This document shows, piece after piece, positions 11,788-22,930 of a DNA stretch of 64,000 nucleotides; position 1 is the first letter of the stretch, and each line of letters begins with the position of its first letter. The notes beneath the pieces were generated by a model. That model was not told the origin of the DNA and ran no database searches. It saw only the letters and a program-made list of their open reading frames with translations. Source of the DNA: Odontocerum albicorne (lineage: Eukaryota; Arthropoda; Insecta; Trichoptera; Odontoceridae); contig OX463842.1 of the NCBI GenBank assembly GCA_949825065.1, forward strand, positions 51,148,526 through 51,212,525, written 5' to 3'. The position numbers were made by a program, and so were the translations under genes.

Positions 11788-12066
11788 AGAAGAGTTGCTG
11801 ACTAATTTAAAAATCCAAAAGGCGACCTACTTGGGTCATGTACATAGAGTAGCAAAGTACAAATTACTGCACCTAATCATCCAAGGCAAAATAGAAGGCC
11901 GAAGAGGTGTTGGCAGGAGGCAAATCTCCTGGCTCCGCAATATACGTAATTGGACTAGCATAAGGGACGTTGGAGATCTTTTTCGGACTGCCGGGAACAA
12001 AGATGTCTACTCTCAGGTGATATTCAACGTTGGAGGGACCTGACAAGACACTGGGAAGAAGAAGAA
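11788..12066 (+). mobile_element. RTE/BovB-like LINE family B, 3' end (copy 1)
   Basis: Encodes the last ~80 residues of an RTE-type ORF: ATYLGHVHR, then IIQGKIEGRRGVGRRQISWL, then DVYSQVIFN. The arrangement GH(V/L)xR...GKIEGRRxxGRxxxxWL is that of the BovB C-terminus. The 3' end is CACTGGGAAGAAGAAG, the same as in the copies at 22192 and 46133. This copy is open to its stop at about 12041 but is a severely 5'-truncated remnant. Confidence 0.75.
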
Positions 12067-12439
12067 TATAGGAAAATTGTAGCTATGGCTATTGGATAAG
12101 TGAGTTTCCGACATTTTCACGTGTTCAGAAAAACATATATTGTAAGAAAATCGCAGAAAACTTACAAAGTGAAAACAAAATATAAGTACACTTTTGAAAA
12201 TATTCCAGTGTGTGATAATAACACATTCGATTGTTAAAGATTTCCTAAAAACAAGTGTTTCGTGAAGCTGCACGCGTTATTCATATCACCAACACTAAGA
12301 GACAGATCACTCGACACCACAGAACCAACAACGACGAAATCTCTGTCATAATACCCTACATCGTGGTTGGCGCTGTTTAATCGTTTTCTTTTTTGACAGG
12401 AGATCATGGTACAAAAGAATGGTTTCATCTCCCGTTATT
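12067..12439. other. Unassigned spacer
   Basis: Nothing recognisable on either strand; short open frames only. Confidence 0.3.
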
Positions 12440-12900
12440 ATTGACTAAATAATGTTTTTTTATTTCCCATCGCAGAACATCAAAAATTCATTACTATATT
12501 TAACATATCGTAGACTTGGACTGCAGTCAAGAGTTTTGGCACCCATCTTACTCGTACAATCACCTTATTCATGCCAAGATAATCGTCTTGGAATCGAAAC
12601 ACTTTGGTTTTTGAAAGTCCGTATCTTGTTGCTATTTTAGTATACCTTGTTATACTTGCTTTTGCACTAATGCAAGTATATCTGTAGTAAGATCTTGTGC
12701 TGGTCTCCCTTGATGAAGGTTATTTTTAATCAGTTTTCTGCCTAAGGGAAACTCTTTAAAACCAACCTTTCACGGTGGAATATGACAGAAAATTTCCATT
12801 CACAGCATCTAAACTAAGTTTGATTTCTGCCATGCTTTGCCTTTCTTTTGAAAGAAATTCGACAATTGCGCAATGTTCAATTATTAATATTTCAAAATAC
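12440..12900 (-). pseudogene. Mariner transposase fossil, N-terminal half
   Basis: The minus strand, read around stops and frameshifts, follows the mariner N-terminus. It starts with a helix-turn-helix start (CAIVEFLSKER, then LSYSTVKGWF) and an RETSTR linker. Then comes the second helix-turn-helix (IATRYGLSKTKVFRF) and the signature YLGMNKV...VRWVPKLLTAVQ. The catalytic DDD half is missing. It is a different relic from the mariners at 41715 and 57955. Type is Tc1/mariner, mariner family; the subfamily is uncertain. Confidence 0.6.
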
Positions 12901-13025
12901 AACGAAACATCATGTCTTCCATCGGTTCAAGTAGACATATTTTTAAGTGTAGATGTATCAATTTATCTGCACCATCGCCTGACCATGCAAGGCGCGTGGT
13001 ATATGTACAAACATCCTCTAACTTG

Positions 13026-13660
13026 TTAACCTTTCCTTCCCTGTGTTGGGTATCTTCTACACGTTGCTTATAATAACCATCAATATCTCTATAAATATAA
13101 TAAATACAAGGTTAAGATTTTAGGTATTCCTCCATAATATATTTACGCATTGATTTAAAAAATAATATTAATAATAATCAGAATTTATCGACTACATCGT
13201 AAGTATTTTCTGAATATCGGAAACAAATTCGCATTTAAACGCTGTGAGTGCCTCGATCTTGGGTCTTGACGATAGGTGAAGAGTATGCGGGAAGCGCGAC
13301 ACTATATTCGCATCTCACTCTTGCATACTCCACTGAATAGCGAGGAGCTCAATTGTCTCATCCTCGCAAGAGTAAGCCACGCCCGGGTTAACCACCAACC
13401 CTGCCGCGCCGCAGTAGCTGTTGGGCTGGCAACGAGACTAGATCTACGCCCGTTCCGTGAGTGTTGCCAGATGGTTTTTTAATGTTTTCAGCAAATAAAT
13501 CTCAATTATTATAATTTTTACCTTCAATTATAATTAATTAAGGGGATTATCTATGAATGTTCTTATTTTTCCGATTTAAAATCGCTAATTTTTGATCGCG
13601 TACTCACTACCCAACACCGGAGCGCGCGTTTCAATTTTATCACCGTAAGGGAAGGGTTAA
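13026..13660 (+). mobile_element. piggyBac-type MITE, subfamily 2 (copy 1)
   Basis: TTAACCTTTCCTTCCCTGTG at the left and GTAAGGGAAGGGTTAA at the right, flanked by TTAA. 635 bp. Same body plan as the copy at 4263, but the central third (about 13230-13470) is GC-richer and distinct, and is shared with the reverse-orientation copy at 47165. No transposase. Confidence 0.75.
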
Positions 13661-14265
13661 GGTCGAAACATTTGTACCTTAGTGATAAAGCCCCACATTT
13701 TTTTTCTCCGACTTTGTCAATTTCTTACTTATTAGAAACACTGTTTTTTGTTATGACCCATATCAATAAAAAATACCTTGATTTAAAGAAAAAAAAAATT
13801 TGTTTATATTATTTAAATATGTTGATATTATATTTTAAACCAATAAAGCAAAAGTGACAGTATGTTTTTCTAACAAACGTTACAAAAATTTGATTTATCA
13901 CGTTTTGAAAACCTGAATTATACTTTGTTTTCTTGACGAAAGGTTTCACAAAGAAAAGAGTTTTGGGAAACTTACATTTGGAAGTAATCCCAAAACGTTT
14001 GACCTTTTAATGAACAATTATTTTGTTCTGACATTTAAATAAAAAAATGAAATAAAATAATTCTATAATAAAATTTTACTTATATATATTTAGTACAATA
14101 TTTAAATAAAACGTCAAAATTTTTATGAAAACTCTTATTATATTAAAAACTATGAAAACTTATTTTAGTTAAAATCTTGTTTTAATTAAAATAAATACAT
14201 TATGAGACTATCTGTTGTTATTTGATGAAACAACACTTACGTAAGGGATTTTTTTTATCAATATT
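13661..14265. other. AT-rich spacer
   Basis: Very AT-rich with homopolymer runs; no gene or repeat recognised. Confidence 0.35.
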
Positions 14266-14660
14266 TTATTTATTTATTTATTTTTTAATTTATTATTACA
14301 CATGACAAAAAATATACATAATTTGCGAAAAAACAACAGGTAATTTAATTTGGACATACAATTTTAATGGATCTGGGTTTGTCGCCTTTCATTTGTCGTA
14401 TCCCCAGTAAACTAAGTTTTTGCCTGTATCTCACTGAAGATATTTAGCATGAAAAAATAAATCGATACTTATTTCCGATTTTCGATTACACAAAAACAAA
14501 ACCCCGTGGCACATTCACGTCAACCTGACAAACAGTGACACTCAATTACAACTGGAAACATCATGCGAATTCAAACTCCTCACATATTATCACTCAAAAA
14601 ATACCAAAAATGTTCATCCCATAATATACCGCACACAATCATAAAAATAAAAATAATTAA
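14266..14660 (-). repeat. Dispersed repeat family D, copy 2
   Basis: Shares its 3' part (ACAACAGGTAATTTAAT, TTTTGCCTGTATCTCACTGA, CCGATTTTCGATTACAC) and about 90 bp further 5' (ACCCCGTGGCACATTC to AAATTCAAACTCCT-like sequence) with 25255-25765 in opposite orientation. The 3' tail is a run of TTTA repeats on the plus strand. Confidence 0.6.
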
Positions 14661-14756
14661 CTAAATAAAGCTGATGTTTTTTTAAATACAACGTAAATAA
14701 ATTGGTACGCATTATGTTGTAGTACATTTTCGTTAAATACAGTATAATTTGACAGT

Positions 14757-14935
14757 TTTATTGATATGCGACAATGTTTTTCAACCAACCAAAAATATGT
14801 TATTGAGGCCTTCAGTGAATACTAGACTGAAGTCCTTTTTTCAAAAAAATCCAGTGCTGAAAAGGCAATCGAACTAACAACCTCCAGGTTGGAAGACAGA
14901 TGTCTTACTAAACTGGCTATGCAGGTCGTCACATG
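14757..14935 (-). mobile_element. tRNA-derived SINE (decayed copy)
   Basis: LINE-like tail at the left (TTTATTGATATGCGACAATG, TCAACCAACC) and a tRNA-like head at the right (AATCGAACTAACAACCTCCAG and GTCTTACTAAACTGGC, reverse complements of boxes B and A). Confidence 0.6.
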
Positions 14936-16015
14936 TATCTGCAATAATTTATTGCTTTATATATGACAAGTGTCATAACGTGTAAAAAACTAATTTTACG
15001 TTTTATAAAAAAATATCATACATATGTTTATATAAAGTGAGATAAATAACGAAACATTGAAATGGTTTGCTCACGAAGAAAAAATGAATAATGAAAAAGT
15101 TACAAAAGTATTATATTCGAATAGTGTAGAATTTAGAAGAAAACTGTAAGTTTATAAAAAACGAGACACGAGAAAAATTGTCTAGTTGTGTAAGACGTGA
15201 GTGTAAGAAAATTGACATACTTCATAATTCCCTTATTATTATCTTCTCTTTACTTTCAATGTCTTACGTTAGATACAATTGACAAAGTTTTTTTCTTCCT
15301 TCGCTTATCTTTAGATACACGTATTTTGTATCGAATATTCTGATCGTAAGACATTATGCATTTCGAACATGGGTTGTTGTAATACAGCTGGCCCAAAAGC
15401 TGCAAGACTATTTAAAATTCAAATAACTTTCTATAATTATTAACCGTACAATGCGCGATTTTTTTTATTTCAAAAATAAAAATATATTTATGCATTAAAT
15501 ATATACTGGAACATGAAAAATACCATTACACTTTTTTTTTGTTTTTATATTGTATATTTATATTTAAAAAAAGAGTATGGTTCATATATGAATCACTGCG
15601 CATTTGTTTGTTAACTATATGATATAATGATATAAATGAAATTATATATTTTACTTCACTTATGTTACACATATGTACTAAAGAATGAAAGAAAGAAAAA
15701 TAAGATTACATTGATCACCCATAATAAATTAATTTGATTTCAAACTGGAACAAATCACAAAAGTCATCTACGTGCAACAAGTCAAACTTCAACTGACAAA
15801 TTGACCGGTAAAACAGTTTTCTATTAAACCTATGTGGTTTTAAAGCATGGAGATTATTGTATCATATTACTAACAGCGCGTGAGTCGTTGTTTATACCAC
15901 TCAACACAAAAATATTTAGAAACACTTTGGTTGATTCACATGTGCATCATTGCGCACTGTAGGGTTAATAAATTAAATTTTATTCCAGATTAATAAAGCG
16001 TAATCCTTGAAAATT
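14936..16015. other. Unassigned AT-rich spacer
   Basis: No feature supported; low-complexity A/T tracts around 15460-15560. Confidence 0.35.
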
Positions 16016-16019
16016 AAAT

Positions 16020-16190
16020 ATGAACAAATTTACGACCGCGAAACGTGTTAAAATGATCAAATTTTATCTAGAAAATCAACGATCAATTGTGCTAACGCAA
16101 AGAGCTTACACTCTTCATTTTGTGATCAGAAAACCACCATAAAACAAACGATACTTCACTTAATCCGGCGATTTCAAATTAAAACATATA
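16020..16190 (+). pseudogene. Transposase-like helix-turn-helix remnant (DUF4817-like)
   Basis: The plus strand gives TAKRVKMIKFYLENQRSIV, then TQRAYTLHF, then, after a one-base frameshift, TILHLIRRFQI. This spacing (a Vxx(I/V)xxYxEN start, TQRAYxxHF, and (I/L)xRLIxxF) is that of the N-terminal DNA-binding domain found in insect proteins annotated DUF4817 and in mariner-like transposases. Only about 55 residues remain; downstream sequence is AT-rich and unrecognisable. Confidence 0.4.
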
Positions 16191-16355
16191 ATTTTTAAAA
16201 GTTAATAAACTTTATTTCCAAGAAGTATGTTTTCTGTTTATAAACCAATAAATGTTAATTATTAAGAAATAGAAAAAATGATTTTATTTTAAAATTAGTT
16301 TGGCGAAAGCCAAACTTTCAGATGGAGATAAAGGAACAGATGGATAGGTACTTAC

Positions 16356-16573
16356 GGGTGGATGATAAGGTCAAGAAATCGGGTCGGGCTATGCTTCGGG
16401 CTGAAGAGGTCGGTCACGTGGTTGAGAACCCATTCACACTGGTTCGTCGTTGATGACCCGTACCGGCCGCAGCCGGCTCGGTCCGAGATGTCCCTCCGAT
16501 GATGATCTATGCACAAGTGAACGAGACGACCGGAATATGTTCGTCGAGTTAAAACTACCACAACTCGCGACAA
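16356..16573 (-). other. Candidate first exon with splice donor (gene unknown)
   Basis: The minus strand has a GC-rich segment ending in CACCC|GTAAGTACC, a near-ideal splice donor (GT at 16355-16354). An ATG at 16571-16573 opens a frame of about 72 codons that reaches the donor (RTYSGRLVHLCIDHHRRDIS and so on); I recognise no domain in it. Base composition contrasts sharply with the AT-rich surroundings. If real, transcription would run to lower coordinates with a long first intron. It could instead be a fragment of a GC-rich mobile element. Confidence 0.35.
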
Positions 16574-16730
16574 TACTATAATTTAAGATAGGTGTGAACA
16601 ATATTTGATCGCGCGGCAGGGCCGGCGGCGATAATAGAGCGGCCCGCGCGCGACAGGGCCGGGAGCGACGACAGAGCAGCCCACGAGCGGAATAGTAAAT
16701 TTGCGTCACGCTATGGCGTGAACAAAAATA
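16574..16730 (-). promoter_or_regulatory. GC/CpG-rich block upstream of candidate exon
   Basis: Bases 16605-16690 hold several GC-only strings (GCGCGGCAGGGCCGGCGGCG, GGCCCGCGCGCGACAGGGCC) and two near repeats of a CGACAGGGCCGG unit. In an AT-rich window such a block next to a splice donor suggests a promoter. No clear TATA element is visible. Confidence 0.3.
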
Positions 16731-17457
16731 GTCTTGTGACTTTTGGGTCTCTCTGTATATACATTTAGACCTCTCATGTCGCTTTTTTGTGACTACAGTT
16801 ATGTGGAATATGATGTTCCCTTTTTCTTTCTTAAAATTTGACATATGTAGACTACACCTCATCAATGAATCATCATCCCTTCTCATCACATAGCCATATC
16901 ACCATAGCAGATGGTGTGGTGGTGATAATATTGATGACTATAGAGTAATCAAAGAAGTTAGTAGGTAAGAAACCATATTCACTCTCCCCAACAGTAAAGG
17001 GAGGCGTTAAGTTTAATTAGAATATGAAGAATATCTTGTTCCCAAGTTTCACCTTATGCACTAAGTTTAAATCAAGAGGTAGCCTTGTACGAGGATATGA
17101 AGCTACGCAAAACTTTAGCAGGTATCCTGTGTGCAGAGCATTGAATCCCTCAATTAATGTTTTATGAGAGAACTTCGATTAAGGATGAAGAGTGTTCATC
17201 CTTTGAAAGTTTCCCTTGTTCAACTTTTTTTTGTTATCTTTATTCTACTGAAAAGTTTATTTGTTTATTTAAGTTTAATCAACAAAAACTTTATGTTCCG
17301 AAGAAAAAAGAAAAGTTAGTAAAAAATCACAATTTTTTAACAGTTTTATTTGTAGAACTACACCAACTTTTCATTAAAAGTTCATTTAAATATTTAACAA
17401 TTATTAATTTATTAATGGTGTAATGTGCTTAAAAACGATATAAAAATAATAAGTAGT
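16731..17457. other. Unassigned spacer
   Basis: AT-rich. The 88-codon plus-strand frame at 17157-17423 is Phe/Leu/Lys-rich, as expected from AT bias, and is not called as a gene. Confidence 0.35.
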
Positions 17458-17466
17458 GAGCGCTTT

Positions 17467-17669
17467 TTTTTTTTTTTTTTTTTTTACCTGGCGAGTTTAT
17501 TGCCATGTGGCGATCTCTTCCAATCAACCAGAAATATGTTTTTATAGACCCTAAGTGTTAACCAGACGGGAATCCTATTTAAAAAAAAATCTGGGTTCCA
17601 GCGGGGATCGAACCCGCAACCTCCGGATCGGCAGACAAGTGTCTTACTACCAGGCCACGGAGGTCGTCG
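17467..17669 (-). mobile_element. tRNA-derived SINE with target-site duplication
   Basis: A full-length SINE in reverse orientation: a T tract (the 3' A tail), then CTGGCGAGTTTATTGCCATG, the body, and a well-kept tRNA-like head with B box complement GGGGATCGAACCC (17602-17614) and A box region CTACCAGGCCACGG. Flanked by the 9-bp direct repeat GAGCGCTTT at 17458-17466 and 17670-17678, which fixes both borders. Confidence 0.85.
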
Positions 17670-17904
17670 GAGCGCTTTATTCATTACAAAAAAAAATATT
17701 CCATATGTTATAAAAATAAGCATGTTTATATACCTTTAAAATACATGACGAAAAAATCAAATTAAAAAATCAATATTTACGTATGTAAGCAGACGGTTAA
17801 AAATTTTCACAAAAAATTATAATAAACAAAGTTATAAACACAATAAGATACCGCCTAAAGGCGGATAGTCCGTACTGTACCAAACAATGCGTCATTTTCG
17901 ACAT

Positions 17905-19555
17905 TCATTTTTAAATAAAGATGAATACGACTTGTACATAGTTTTAGCGCAATTAGATGCTAATATAGCTTAATTAATACAGTATGCACACAGGTTAAGC
18001 GTAATCAAATATCAATATACTCGTTGACTAATACACTACGCATTTAGTAAAAGCGTAATTAAATGTCAATTTAGATAAATACAACATGCACATGTTGTAG
18101 TTAAAGTGTAATTAAATATCAATATCGATTAATGAAACATGCACACAGTTTAAGCGTAATCAAATGTCAATATACTCGTCGATGAATACACCACGCATTT
18201 AGTAGAAGTGTAATTATTTGTCAATTTAAATTAATACAACATGCACATATTGTAGTTAAAGCGTAATAAAATGTCAATATAAACTAATACAACATGCACA
18301 TATTGTAGTTCAATTGTGATTAAATATCATTATCGATTAATGAAATATGCACACAGTTTAAGCGTAATCAAATGTCAATATAGTTTAAGCGTAATCAAAT
18401 GTCAATATACTCGTCGATGAATACACCACCCATTTAGTAAAAGCGTAATTAAATGTCAATTTAGATTAATACAACATGCACACATTGTAGTTTAAGCGTA
18501 ATTAAATGTCAATATAGATAAATACAACATGCACATATTGTAGTTCAATTGTAATTAAATATCATTATCGATTAATGAAACATGCACACAGTTTAAGCGT
18601 AATCAAATGTCAATATACTCGTCGATGAATACACCACGCATTTAGTAGATGTGTAATTATTTGTCAATTTAGATTAATACAAAATGCACACATTGTAGTT
18701 TAAGCGTAATTAAATGTCAATATAGATTAATACAACATGCACATATTGTAGTTCAATTGTAATTAAATATCATTATCGATTAATGAAAGATGCACACAGT
18801 TTAAACGTAATCAAATGTCAATATACTTGAATATGAATACACCATGCATTTAGTAAAAGCGTAATTAAATATCAATTTAGATTAATACAACATGAACTTA
18901 TTGTAGTTTAAAAGTAAGTAATTAAATGTCAATATAGATTAACACAACATTCACATATTGTATTGTAGTTTAAGCGTAATTAAATGTCAATACCGATTAA
19001 TGAAATATGTAAACAGTTTAAGCGTTATCAAATGTCAACATACTCGTAGATGAATATGCCATGCATTTAGTAAAACCAAGTTTCAATATAGATGAATACG
19101 ACATGGACGTATTGCATTTTAAGCGTAATTAAATGTCAATATCGATTAATGAAACATGTACACAGTTTAAGCGTAATCAAATGTCAACATACTCGCAGAT
19201 TGAATACACCATGTATTTAGTAAAAGCAAACGTCAATATAGATGAATACAACATGCACATATTGTAGTTTAAGCGTAATTAAATGTCAATATTGAAAAAC
19301 GAAACATGTATACCGTTTAAGCGTAACCAATGTCACTATATTTGTAGATAAGTACACTGTGAATTTAATAAAAACGTAATTAAATGTCAATATATTGTAG
19401 ATGAATACAACATGCACATATTTTAGTTTAACTGTAATTAAATATCATTATCGATTATTGAAACATGCACACAGTTTAAGCATAATCAATTGTCAATGTG
19501 CTCGTAGATGAATACACCACGCATTTAGTAAAATCAAATGTCAATACATAATGAT
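17905..19555. repeat. Satellite array with higher-order organisation
   Basis: About 1.65 kb of ~48-54-bp monomers, each ending in a variant of GCGTAATTAAATGTCAATAT. Three monomer types recur in order: one with CAACATGCACATATTGTAGTT (often twice in succession), one with GAAACATGCACACAGTTTAAG ending ATACTCGTCGATG, and one with ACACCACGCATTTAGTAAA. The typical supra-unit is a tetramer of about 205 bp. Order and identity decay toward the right end. No coding capacity. Confidence 0.9.
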
Positions 19556-19835
19556 ATGATGAAACAATGTGCCCTGCATCAACCTTAACAAGTATCATTG
19601 AAATTGACTGGTGCTTTATGAATTTCATGGAAGCAAACTATAAATTATAATAGACATTAAAATATATAAATGTAACAGACATAATTAAATTATAATAAAC
19701 TTATTAAAATATGTAAATGTCATCGACATAATTATATTATAATAGACTTATTAAAATACGTAAATGTTATACTCGTACATATAATAAAACTAAAATTTAA
19801 TTATTAAAATATGTATAATTGACATAATTAAAGAT

Positions 19836-20218
19836 TTTTAGGAACGTTTGTTCCTTAAAGGAGAGATGATGAGGATGATTGTTGATAAATAAAACTTGTC
19901 GAAATCGGAATATGTAAAGAGGAATTTTATTGACAAACGTCGGTATTTATAATGTTTTGGACGTGTGCGGGAATGCGAACGAAATATATCGCTGTCTCGT
20001 CTTTGCGCTTACAATATGTTTATTGTCGATGCGTAGGTAATCCTTTGTTTTAAGAGACAGCGCGGAAGATGTGTTGCTCTCTCCTTTCCTCATGGAATGC
20101 GATCTCCGCTAGTGAGTTGAATGACCGACCGCGTGGACTTTGTCCATTGTTTGTCTCGCATTGTTAAGGTGGGGAAAGGTCTTCTCGTGGTTCAGTGACC
20201 GCACGTATAGTCGCTACA
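19836..20218 (-). mobile_element. LTR-like unit (solo LTR candidate), copy 1
   Basis: A 383-bp unit shared with 36033-36440 and 39862-40249. Borders are fixed by a 3-bp direct duplication (GAT at 19833-19835 and 20219-20221). Read on the minus strand it starts TGTAGCGACTATACG and carries TTATAAATACCGACG, a TATA-like promoter, in its second half. This arrangement suits an LTR. No internal retrotransposon sequence flanks it. The other end (CCTAAAA) is not the usual CA, so the LTR call is an inference. Confidence 0.6.
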
Positions 20219-20221
20219 GAT

Positions 20222-21087
20222 TAAAATGAAAATAAAAAAAAACATTTCTACCATTCGCAACGAATTTAACAATCCATCAATTCTATCTACTCGTATAATC
20301 ACCCTTTTTATAAATAAACAGACCGTGGAAGAAAAACTTTGGAAATCAAAGCAAATGTATTTCCCTACAACATGCATTCTATTTATACGAGAATTCTATA
20401 AATAATTAGAAGTAGTCAATAGAAAATAGTGACTGAAAAAATATTGCATCACCCGTCAATGACGAAATGTGTTTTTTCCAAAACTCTTGTCCTTACCCGT
20501 CTTATTTCTCCTTTCCCAGTCTGGTGACATATGCTTATCTTGAAAAAAAAAAAAACGTTGCTACCCTTTGCAACGATTCTTTGAAATCTTAAATATCTTT
20601 TATTTTAAGAAAAAAAATACTAGAATAGAAAATCGTTAAAAAACAAATTTGATTTGTTGAAACATTTTTTAATTTTTTTTAACGTCTTGAGTGCTGTTCC
20701 AATTCAGTCAAAGGTTTATAATAAAAAATATAAAAAAGTAACACATTGAAATTTCTTATTGGAAACCAATACAAACATTGAAAAAAAATCGATTTAAATA
20801 TTCAACAAAGCAGAATTGGAGATATCAAAGGAAAACCTAACACACCTTAAGTTTTCAGTTATTAGCAGTTGCGATCAACTTTGACGTTTTGGAATGAAAT
20901 AAAAATTTCACAGTAGACGGATAAATGTTCAACAAATACTTTGGAAATGTTGCACTTAGGAGTTTCAATATAGAAAAAAAAGATATGAAAGCATCAAAAA
21001 TAAACTTATGTACTTAAAAATTGAACTTTGTAAGTAAGAAGTATAAAGGAGTGTTATAACGGTTTGAAGATATGGAGAGATTAAATT
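20222..21087. repeat. AT-rich spacer with a short repeated hairpin motif
   Basis: A block like TTTCTACCATTCGCAACGAA occurs at ~20236-20262 and again, better paired, as CGTTGCTACCCTTTGCAACG at ~20553-20572, both after long A runs. No gene. Confidence 0.35.
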
Positions 21088-21935
21088 CTTTTTCTTCAGT
21101 TTCAATCCTGGGGATTGGTTAGCATCAAAGCTGTGCGTCTCCTCCTCCACTCCGCTCGGTCCTCAGCAATCCTCTTGAGCTCTGTATAGGAGGTGCAGTC
21201 CATATCGTGGCATAGTTGCTCCAGATACTTCCGACGAGGACGCCCTCTGCCAATCGATCTCTCAATCATTCACTCCAGTATATTGTGCAGAAGATTTTTA
21301 TGTTGCAGCATATGACCCATCCATTCTGCACGCCTTTCCAATATGGTGGTCGACAGGTTCCTGGTTTCTTCGATCCTGCTGAGAACCTCGTCATTTGTAA
21401 TTTGGTATCTCCAGGAAATCCTTAGGATTCGTCTATAGGTCCACATCTCGAATGCCTCCAATGTTTTTTGATCCCTTTAGCCTATGCATCATGTCTCGCA
21501 ACCATACATCAAAGTACTCCACACATACTCGTACTATATGTTTTGACCAATTGCTTGCAAACCTTTAAGTCCATGTTGTTGGATTTGAAAATCTTTGATT
21601 TCTTATTTAAGGCAAGCTTTGCTTGGTTGATGCGACTGTTAATCTCTCCTTTTGTACGGCCATCCCATGTAATCTTGCTTCCAAGATAGACAAACTCTTT
21701 TGCGTTCTTAAGTGCAGCTCCTGACATCAGTAGGTTCATTTGGTGTTCGTCTCTGCCTACGGTTATCTCTTTTGTTTTGTCCTTGTTTATTTTCATGTTG
21801 AACTTGGTATTTAGGACATTCTCTATAGTTTCCAAGGTCTCCTTTAGTTCTTCTTTGCTATCGGCGATCAGGGCAATGCCGTCTGCAAATCTTATCATAT
21901 CCACTTTTTGGCCGTAAATTCTGACTAGATTAAAT
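21088..21935 (-). mobile_element. RTE-type LINE family C, 5'-truncated
   Basis: The minus strand encodes from the catalytic block (DMIRFADGIALIADS at 21904; the usual FADD is FADG here) through KFNMKINKDKTK and FVYLGSKIT. It continues through the C-terminal EAFEMWTYRRILRISW to RGRPRRKYLEQL and EDRAEWRRRR near 21120. The frame is broken between 21509 and 21461 and again near 21270. The 3' end carries an AGAAAAAG run. The second catalytic Asp is replaced by Gly, so it would be inactive even if joined. Confidence 0.75.
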
Positions 21936-22191
21936 TATAGAATCACAAATACATAAATCAGAAGTACACGGTGTGCTTAGAAGATATAAACTAAGAAAAA
22001 CGTGGTTGAATTAAGTGGGCATAATTTAAAAATGAGGTAACCTGAGAAACACGAACGATAAAATATTGTAATGGATGAATGTGGAGGAAACAAAAATTGT
22101 GTGTTTGAATGAAATAATGAACAATTTGGTTATCTCTGATTACCCTGCAAAATACACAACTTGGTGATATGCATGAATAATATACTATCTT

Positions 22192-22925
22192 CCTCTTCTT
22201 CCCAGTGTCATGTAAGGTCTTCCCAGCGTTGAATATCACCTGAGAATAGACATCTTTGTCCCCGGCAGCCCAAAAAATATCTCCAACGCCAGTCCAATCA
22301 CGTATATTGCGGAGCCAGGATATTTTTTCTTCTGCCAACACCCCTTCGACCCTCTATTATGCCTTGGATGATCAAGTGCAGTAATTTTTACTTTGCTCCT
22401 CTAAGTACATGACCCAAATAGGACACATTTCTGATTTTAATGTAAGTCAGCAACTCTCTATCAACTTTGGCTCTTCGAAGAACTGTCGTGTTGCTTACCA
22501 TATCCGTCCAGGGTATCCGTAGCATTCTCCGGTGCATCCACATTTCAAATGCTTCCAGTCGGTTCATAGTACCAGCTTTGATGGTCCATGATTCCACTCC
22601 ATGCAATAACACTGACCAAACGTAGCATTTGACTAACCGTTGTCGAAGTTTCAAGTTTAGATTATCATCGCAGAATACGCTTCTCATTTTATTAAAAGCC
22701 GCACGAGACGATTCAATTGTGCACTTGACTTCGGTTTCTGGGTTGAGGTCTTCCACTAGGATACTTCCGAGGTATTTAATTTTTTTCACTCTCTATATCA
22801 GCACCGTTCAACGCAAGACGTGCTCCTGCGTGATCCTGCCGGCCAAACACCATGAACTTAGTTTTACTCACGTTCATGTTCAGCCCCAGCCCTACACCGG
22901 CTTCATTAATTATATCTATCATATA
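22192..22925 (-). mobile_element. RTE/BovB-like LINE family B, longest copy (copy 2)
   Basis: From ~22925 the minus strand gives the end of the polymerase (LGLNMNVSKTKFMVFGR), then KKIKYLGSIL and LLHGVESWT. The signature RLEAFEMWMHRRMLRIPWTD follows, then SYLGHVLRGAK (22388), a frameshift, and ISWLRNIRDWT to DVYSQVIFN. The C-terminal region matches BovB in order. Ends CACTGGGAAGAAGAGG. At least one frameshift (22341-22388) and likely another near 22790 make it non-functional. Confidence 0.8.
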
Positions 22926-22930
22926 AGCGT

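Noticed and set aside
16434..16889. 151-codon minus-strand open frame across the GC-rich block
   Set aside because: No domain; it crosses the putative promoter block and ends inside the candidate exon in another phase.
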